Source: Diplolepis rosae (taxonomy: Eukaryota; Arthropoda; Insecta; Hymenoptera; Diplolepididae). Taken from it: DNA of 64,000 nt. The first letter of the stretch is position 1. The number at the start of each line of letters is the position of its first letter. This document shows positions 57,182 to 64,000 of this stretch, piece by piece. Below the pieces are notes generated by a model. It saw only the letters and a list, made by a program, of their open reading frames with translations, ran no database searches and was not told where the DNA came from. The position numbers were made by a program, and so were the translations under genes. The stretch spans positions 3,100,001-3,164,000 of the forward strand of contig JAPYXD010000581.1 of the NCBI GenBank assembly GCA_030998225.1, in the 5' to 3' direction.

Positions 57182-57394
57182 AATTGGCAAATATGGCCTA
57201 GAAGGCCTTAATTATCACCTACTTGGCCTTATTAGACACCAGTAAACTCACACTTCAATTAAAAACAAAACAGAAGACAAAAGGTAAAACTCTTTTAAAG
57301 TGAAACACTCCTGAGCTACCTATTATTCAGGATAAAGGTTCAAGAAATCTCGGTCGTCTGGCACGTGCTTACTTCGTTTTCCAGTCTGAAAGTC

Positions 57395-57407
57395 GCAAAA
57401 GAAATTC
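57395..57407. repeat. LINE target site duplication, right copy
   Basis: gcaaaagaaattc, identical to 51214-51226. Confidence 0.9.
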
Positions 57408-58015
57408 ATTGCACCAAAGATATTATAAACCTACATGCGGCGAGTGGCCTCGGAGTGGGAGAACGATATATATAGAACATCACTCTTTCTTGGGTATCGA
57501 GGTGCTGCCCTCTTCACAACTTTCAGCCGTTTCCATGGCGACGCGTGTTTCTCGCAGTGTCTTCTGAATTCGAAAACACGGAGATGCTCGAAAATCTTCT
57601 GGAGACTTCGGCTCTCTCCTTATTTCGTATATATTTAGCATATACGAAATAAAGTAAAAGCAAGCGCAGTGTCTCCAGAACGTGGGATTTTTCGGCCCCC
57701 ACCACGTTCCCATCTGGGAGAAACACATGCAAACGTGGCGTGTCAGTGTGTCGGCTCTGCTACACGCTACGGTCACCAGCTTCGTATAAAGCCGAAGGTG
57801 CACGAAGACGGACTTCGTTACAATGCTTGAGTTTTCAAGTTATTTTTAGATTTCACGCTTTCGTTTATCGAGTCGAAATTAAGAATTGTATTTTTCTCGA
57901 GTACGTGCAAAAGAGGCGCGAAGCAGACGACGAATTTGAATTTACGAAGTATATAGTTCAAGAAATAACACTTTTCTTCAATTTCTTGAAGAAAGTCTGC
58001 ATGAAATAAACATCA
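57408..58015. repeat. Region related to the arms of the hAT-like foldback element
   Basis: 57860-57960 matches the arm at about 26865-26950 (gagtcgaaatt.agaattgta, tttttctcga, cgtgcaaaag, gcagacgac.aattt). The first half (57430-57830) is GC-richer, with a hairpin tatttcgtatat / atatacgaaata at 57630-57652. No TIR of its own was found, so the relation may be a truncated copy. Confidence 0.5.
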
Positions 58016-59928
58016 GTATGATCTTGGAAAATTTCATGAGGATTTCAACACTTCAAAAATAAACTTTCAGTGAAATTTAGTGACAATAAATGTATAAAAT
58101 TTGAATCAATATATAATTTTCCATTCAAATTTATATACTTCTTACTAATTTTGTACATTTAACAATTTTTCAATTAGAACAATATTTTCTATCAAGATAA
58201 AATGAACATAAAATTCAAGTTCATAATTTATATTTTCAGTTATATGTTAGAAATATTTTCATCTCACATTTTTGTAGCCTAAGCACAAACTTTTCATTCC
58301 AAAACTTAAAATCTCTACGGAAATGGAAAATTGTCTAATAGCAGTAGATAAATTAAAAAGCTAAAATATGTGTTTATTGGTATTTCCATATTAACATATA
58401 AATATCAATCAACTTTAAATTTTACATAAAAATGTTCGTTCGAAGTGTTCAAATCTTGTTACAATTTGACAAAATTTTATGGAGGAGTGCAATCTTTTGG
58501 ATGAAATATTTTGTAGTTCTTAATTTGTCTGTCCGTCTGAGATCGTAGTAAGATTTGAACAGTAAACAAAAAATTTTCCAATAGAATTCAGGATCAATAA
58601 TAATTGATTCAGGAAATACTTCAACTCTGTAGAGCATTTTTGTATTTCGAATTCAAAATGTGTGCTTAAGCCACAAAAAAGTAAGCTGAAAATGTAGATA
58701 TGAAACTAATTATGTCATGTTTATGTCTTCTTAATGGAAAATACTTTGCATATAATTCTCTAATTCGATATTTTTTTAATGTATGAACATTCAAGAAATT
58801 GATAAATATTCCATCTTTTTATAGGAACTAAAAATTTCCGGATAATGCTTTGATTGAGAAAGCTAAAAATTTGTCAAATATTGATATAAATTGCAATTTT
58901 ACAATTGCATTATTTTTCAAATATTTTAACATCTCTTCAATCTCGATAATTCTTACAGAAGTTTATTTTATGTGAGTGACTTTTTCTTTTTCTAATGAAA
59001 GATTTCGTAATTCTAAATTCGGCCCAATTCGTAACATTGTAAAAAGATTTTAAAACTTCATAAAATTTTTTTTTCTGTTTTATTCAAAGTCAATAAATAT
59101 TCAATGTTTGGAATCGAAATATTAAGTAAATGATTTTTAATTTCTGGGAATAAACTGCTTTAATAAGACAATATTTCTTCTTTGTGAGAAATCTCAATTT
59201 TAAAATTAAAATTCTACGCATAGGATACAAAAACATAATATGAAAACACTTTTATTACAGAATTTTGAAACATACAAGTTGACCAATTTTTAATCGAGTA
59301 AATCGGCTACTTTAAGCAAAAAATTATGTTAAAAATATTTTATCAAAATAAAATTTGTCACATTAAATTACGGTTTAAAATCCACATTCATAGATTGATG
59401 GTAAAAGCAGTTTAAAGTTTTTTAATCTTACGTTTTAGTGACGTATGCACAGACTTTTAATCAGATAAATGAAATGCTTTATAGAAAGTCAAAATTTTCT
59501 TATTACTGCATTTAATCAAATTTATAAAGTAAAAATATTTTTTAATTGATGCTTTCACTCAATTCTTTAAACATTCATTAATTGAAAATTGTACTCAAAA
59601 TTTAATCTTGCAGCGTTCCAATATTCCCACAATGTTACAAAATCTTATTAATCATTATTTTAGTCGAATTATTTTCAAAATATTTAAAAAATAAATGTAA
59701 ATATTTTGATTAAATACTCTGTCAAATTTTGCATTTGACTGATCTTGCAAAATTGTTGAAAGTTTTGAATACCGATAGAAGAAACTTTAAATGAAATTTT
59801 ATGTCCATAAATGCTTAAAGTTCTATATAGAAATATCAACTACAACATTCTCAAATTTTATAAATAAACTACTAAATTCAAAAAGTTTCGGATTTTTTTA
59901 AAAACTGTACAAATTTCAAATATGAATC
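58016..59928. other. AT-rich intergenic region
   Basis: No gene, TIR or tandem repeat supported over 1.9 kb. Confidence 0.5.
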
Positions 59929-60130
59929 AGTCAAAATCTACTGATTATCAGTGAAATTTGACTGATTTAAATAACTAAAAACAGGTTACTGTGAATCAGT
60001 CAAATTTCAGTGATTACTTCAGTGAAAAGTAACTGATTTAACAGTGAAAAATATTGTTTACACTGATGATTCAGTGAAAAGGCAAATCACTGATTCAATC
60101 AGTGAAAATTTGACTGATTCAGATTTAGAG
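59929..60130. repeat. Self-complementary array of CAGTCAAATTTCACTGATT-type motifs
   Basis: About ten copies of gaatcagt, cagtgaaa, tgactgatt and their complements occur in 200 bp, in both orientations, for example tcagtgaaatttgactgatt and aatcagtcaaatttcagtga. The array can fold in many registers. Non-coding. Confidence 0.75.
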
Positions 60131-60425
60131 TGTATACAAATTTCAAATATAAAGTGTACTCTGTACATTAATCAAACAAATTTAGAAGATGAATATTTTA
60201 ATAAATATTCCTAAATATTATTGGAATATGATACATATCGATTTAGAAAAACTTCTTCAAAGTACTCAGACATTTTTCTTATTTTACGACATTTTTGCAC
60301 CATGTTTGACCTTTGGGTAGGATTCAAGAAAACAATTGTAGACATACTTTCATTACTTAGTAAAATACTATGAAGACTTGCTTTTTAAATTAAAGCGAAA
60401 ACTTTTAAAACCTTTAACAATCGGT
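60131..60425. other. AT-rich spacer
   Basis: Nothing recognised. Confidence 0.5.
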
Positions 60426-61522
60426 TGCATAGATTCTGCTCTAATCTTGGACGCAATTAGAGAAATAGGTTTTTTGCTTTTTTTAGATCTAGTTTTTGCC
60501 TTAAACATAAAAGAAAGAAAACACATTTGAAATATTAAAATAAAAAAGCTGGTTCATTCTTAGAGAATCCCAAATATTCTGAAATAAAACTCCTTTCCAC
60601 ACCACCACGGAGGTAGAGTTTAAGGCTCGTTTTTTTTACGTGGTATCCCCTGTAGCCCTAGTCCACGGCCTACGATACGAAAAGGGTTTTTGCTTTCAAG
60701 CAAAAAGAAAAAAAGGAAAAAAATGAAGCAAAGTGGTAAAAAACGCTACAAATGTAGCCCGTACTTCAGGCTTGCCTCTATCAAATGCCAGTATACGTCG
60801 AACAAAAATGTTTTGTTTTAAATCAAATAATGAAGAAGTTTGATTAATTCGGGATGATTTGGGGTGCTTGATTATTGTGAGTCCCCTTGCCTCTCACTTA
60901 TGCCCAAAGCGTGATATTACTCAATTTCAGTATGTTTTCTTACTCACAAAATAATAATTAAAACTAAACAATTTCCATACCCGAGGCACGCGAAGAAAGG
61001 AATAAAGGACGTATCTCTGATATAAGAAATAAAATGTCATTATTTTGTGAGTAAGAAAGGGGTTTGAAATTGATTAACGCCATGCCTTGGCCATTAGAAT
61101 TAATCCTCTCCTTCGTGAGCGAAGAGCGACAAACCACTTTCCCTATCACTTTCTGCCATCTCATATAGATTTTCGGTCATTAATTGCAAATGCTTCGAAG
61201 TGATGCTCGTTGTTCTGGCTGTTTCAGCTCTCGCCTTTAGGGCTGCTCGAGTAACACAAATTGAATTGACCGTCCTGTTTCCTAAGCGATTTCTTTTGCG
61301 ACTTTTCGCGTCCGTGAGCATGGAGAAACTCGACCTCCGTGGTGGTGTGGAAAGGAGTTTTATTTCAGAATATTTGGGATTCTCTAAGAATGAACCAGCT
61401 TTTTTATTTTAATATTTCAAATGTGTTTTCTTTCTTTTATGTTTAAGGCAAAAACTAGATCTAAAAAAAGCAAAAAAACCTATTTCTCTAATTGCGTCCA
61501 AGATTAGAGCAGAATCTATGCA
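60426..61522. mobile_element. Foldback element with ~190-bp inverted arms, 1,097 bp
   Basis: tgcatagattctgctctaat at the left pairs with the complement at right; pairing is nearly perfect through ccaccaccacggaggt at the inner end (60426-60620 with 61334-61522). The interior (about 715 bp) has a smaller inverted pair (ttactcacaaaataat / attattttgtgagtaa, near 60938 and 61040) and a GC-richer stretch with minus-strand frames at 61100-61321 (MLTDAKSRKRNRLGNRTVN...) and 60964-61164 that match no known family. No target duplication recognised. Confidence 0.75.
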
Positions 61523-62532
61523 TGAATAAATTATTATCAAATTCAGCAATTTGTTTATAAAAATTTCGTTTTGGAAAATGTTTTTTTATTGGTTTCAGCC
61601 ATTAAAGAATTTATTTTTAAAAATCAGAAACTGTGAAGTTGTGGGAAATCTTTTCTCTGAAAAAATGATTCATGATTTATTAGAATCGCATAATTTTTTA
61701 AAATTTGATAAGAAGCGATAAGAAAAAAAGTTGGGTCCAAAATAAAATTTATTAATAAAATTATTTTTCTGTATTTCAAATTTTTTTCATGTAAATTAAT
61801 CTTTTCTCTTCCAAAATAGCCCTTCAATAATAATATTGTTATTCTTGAAAGCAAAATTATCAATTTTTTGCCTGAGGTTTACTTTTCGATGATGAAAACT
61901 ACCTTATTGAGACAAAATTTTTTTGATTCAAACAAAACATCTTTGGACCAAATAAATATTTGTTTGAATCAAATAAATTTCTGCCTTCAATCAAACAATT
62001 TATATCTTTGACCATATATCATTGAATTAATTTCTTTGTTTTGAAGAAAAATTAATTTGATTCAAACAAATATTTATTTCGTTTAAAGACATTTTGTTTG
62101 AATTAAACAAATTTTATTTCATTTAAACAAATTATTTCTTTAAATCAAATAAAGTCGTTCAAAGAAATCATTTTCTTTGATTAAATCAAATCTTTTTTCT
62201 GAGTGCACTTATTTTGATTTAGAGAGTGAAATAAAGCGTATACTTACCAGAGGTGATCCTGATTTATATAAGAATTCCCAGTAAAATTGTGAGAAAAGGA
62301 AATTCTAACAATATCCTCAAAAGAGGGTACAAAAAGTAATCGTTTCATTTGAAATATTTCATTAAATTCAATTTATTTATTTATACATCTTATTCTAAAT
62401 GTTTATAAATCAATTCATTTGAGTTTTTGAAAAACATTGATCTATTTTGAATTTTTCAAAAAAAGCATAGCGCCGAGACGTAAAGAAAATTAACACTGAC
62501 GTCTGTGCACTATTATTTTTTTGAAAAATAGA
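61523..62532. other. AT-rich spacer with TTTGATT/AATCAAA-rich patch
   Basis: From 61900 to 62195 the motifs tttgattcaaacaaa, tttgtttgaat and ctttgattaaatcaaa recur in both orientations; a similar but smaller cluster lies at 24590-24670. No gene. Confidence 0.5.
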
Positions 62533-63797
62533 TTTAAATTTATTTCTTATAATTTGATACTGAAGCTCAAACCAATTTTATATTAATATTACAGATGATG
62601 TGAATTACACATTTTCTCAGTCACTCAATTTCTTTTTGAATTTAAGTGAAACAGGAAATTCAATTTACTTAAGACTCTATCGGCCTTAAGGAACACATTC
62701 TCATCATGACGCTCGCGCTTCGCGCTTGCTTTTCTGTATACATTTCAGTAACTTTTTAATAAATTACATGATTAAAATAATTTATTTATTTTATTCCAAA
62801 TATCTCAAAAAGAAAAAACAATCGTAGACTTTATTTAAGGAAACGATTTTGCAGAACAACGCTTATTTCGTATCTCACATATTTTGGTTAAAAAAATCAA
62901 ATTTTTTTAGTATTAAAAATCGAAACATAAAATATACATCCTGTCCTGAAATGTCTAAATGAGAATTTGTAGACTTCATTCAGGCAAACAATTTTCCATC
63001 CAAACGTTTTTTTTGTATCTCACATATTTTGTCTAAAAAAAGAAATTTTTGAATTTTTATCGTATTTTTTGGAATTGAAACAAAAAATATATGTTCTTTC
63101 ATAAACTGTTTGAGACAAAACTTGTAGATCTTTTTGAAACGAACAACTTTGTATTCTTACGTTTTTTTCGTATTCCACATATTATTGTTAAAAAATTGAA
63201 TTTTGTATTTTCAATATTTTTTTTTAAATTACAAAGAAAAATATGCATTATATGAAAAAATGTTACAATTCAAATTTGTAGGTCTTTATGTAAAAAATAA
63301 TATTGTATCATAACGTTTTTTCGTATCTCGTATAATTTAACTGGAAAATGGAATTTTGATATTGACTTTTTTCGAATTTGAATATGCTGTAACATTTCTA
63401 ATTTTGATTTAATCAATAAATGTTATCAGGATAATTTGTAGAGATTTATGAGCACTATCAAAAACCAGTATTGAAATTTTTGATTTTTTCAAAAAGTTAT
63501 TTTCAAAAACACAAAAGTAGTGCTCAATCCCTCAATTTTGATTGGATGTGGCTGGCTAACGAACTTGTCCTTACTTTTTCGGCTCCGATAAAATGTGTCA
63601 AAGCTCAATTCAATCTGATAATTCTATCGAGAGTTATGCCGCACACGACCTACTACAGACAGACAGACAGACAGACAGACACTTTCGTAAAAACCGTTTT
63701 TTTTTTAGTCCGGGGGTCTCAAAACGTAAAGATTTGATGAAAATTTCGAACGTCATTTTTCACCTCAAACCAATACCTTCTCATCCAGGATGTGAAT
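62533..63797 (+). repeat. Dispersed repeat, copy 2 (same family as 48838-50095)
   Basis: It is about 90% or more similar to copy 1 along its whole length, in the same orientation 13.7 kb away, including the gcgctcgcgcttcgcgct block, the ~155-bp units, ggatgtggctggc, (agac)n at 63656-63680 and the gggggtctcaaaacgtaaag end. It diverges from copy 1 after about 63790. The short open frames at its end are by-products. Confidence 0.82.
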
Positions 63798-64000
63798 GTA
63801 AAAAAAAGAATTAAAAATACGAATATAAGAAATTAAAATTTTTAAAAATAAGAAACTAATTCTCTTTCTATTGCATACATGTTCAAATTATAATAATTAA
63901 ATATTGGTTTTTCATTCATGTACTTATCTTTCACTGACAGAAAGTTAATTTAGCAATGCATGTTCACTGTAACCTATTTCAATATCAAAATGATACTATA

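Larger units (their letters stand above)
51227..57394 (-). mobile_element. Complete I-like non-LTR retrotransposon (LINE), 6,168 bp
   Basis: The element lies between two exact copies of gcaaaagaaattc (51214-51226, 57395-57407). Read on the minus strand it starts gactttcagactggaaaac, has a ~210-bp 5' UTR, ORF1 and ORF2, a ~290-bp 3' UTR, and ends in a (GAAA)n run (51227-51250 on the plus strand as ttctttc). ORF2 carries APE endonuclease, reverse transcriptase and RNase H, and a C-terminal zinc knuckle, which together point to the I group. Tandem short 3' repeats are usual for I-type elements. Close to intact, so probably recent. Confidence 0.92.

Noticed and set aside
57480..57803. A minus-strand frame of 107 codons near the LINE 5' end
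   Set aside because: No known motif, overlapping frames on both strands and a nearby hairpin; it lies outside the LINE target duplication.
1..64000. Possibility of an integrated polydnavirus or other viral segment
   Set aside because: Despite the protease homologue and many repeats, I saw no viral structural gene, no clustered virulence gene family and no recognisable excision junctions.

Overview
This window is AT-rich animal DNA, almost certainly from an insect nuclear genome. The evidence is split coding exons with GT-AG type introns, an arthropod-type mitochondrial nad5 fragment in which AGA codons fall where serine belongs, and a dense load of insect-type transposons (mariner, hAT, piggyBac-like, pogo-like, BEL/Pao, R1-like and I-like LINEs). 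A hymenopteran is my guess, but the sequence does not settle it. No prokaryotic features, CRISPR arrays, rRNA or convincing tRNA genes were seen.

Layout. 1-7.7 kb: a 113-bp inverted repeat pair (1-113 and 7633-7745) encloses two LTR-like repeats, a 212-bp foldback element, the best host-gene candidate of the window (a four-exon serine-protease homologue that has lost catalytic residues, 2549-3629) and an internally deleted mariner-like element. 7.9-13.3 kb: a pogo-like MITE, three damaged mariner copies, a collapsed BEL/Pao retrotransposon and degenerate tandem repeats. 14.9-19.6 kb: an R1-like reverse transcriptase scrap with a 138-bp tandem repeat, a deleted mariner-like element and a foldback element. 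20.4-21.2 kb: a possible two-exon gene for a repetitive, cysteine-containing protein. 25.7-29.1 kb: one old mariner split by a mitochondrial insertion and by a 2.1-kb hAT-like foldback element.

30.7-35.2 kb: an uncharacterised transposase-like gene split by two TA-flanked insertions; removing each insertion with one TA restores the reading frame. 37.7-39.9 kb: two hAT-type elements with 8-bp target duplications, one with a decayed BED finger. 40.1-41.4 kb: a nearly intact mariner with TIRs. 41.5-43.7 kb: a multi-exon gene candidate resembling DUF4806 proteins, with an apparent frameshift. 43.9-46.6 kb: a CACTA-like transposase pseudogene, a piggyBac-like MITE and a deleted mariner. 48.6-50.1 kb: CG-rich palindromes followed by a ~155-bp-unit repeat that recurs at 62.5-63.8 kb.

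51.2-57.4 kb: a complete I-like LINE (6,168 bp) with a 13-bp target duplication, a (TTTC)n tail, ORF1 intact and ORF2 broken only by one homopolymer frameshift and one stop. 57.4-62.2 kb: gene-free AT-rich DNA with a self-complementary array and a foldback element with ~190-bp arms.

How it works together: the window is mainly an archive of transposition. Host genes are few (the protease homologue, the DUF4806-like gene and possibly the 20.4-kb gene). Most transposons are dead but many keep target duplications, so the relative order of several insertions can be read directly.
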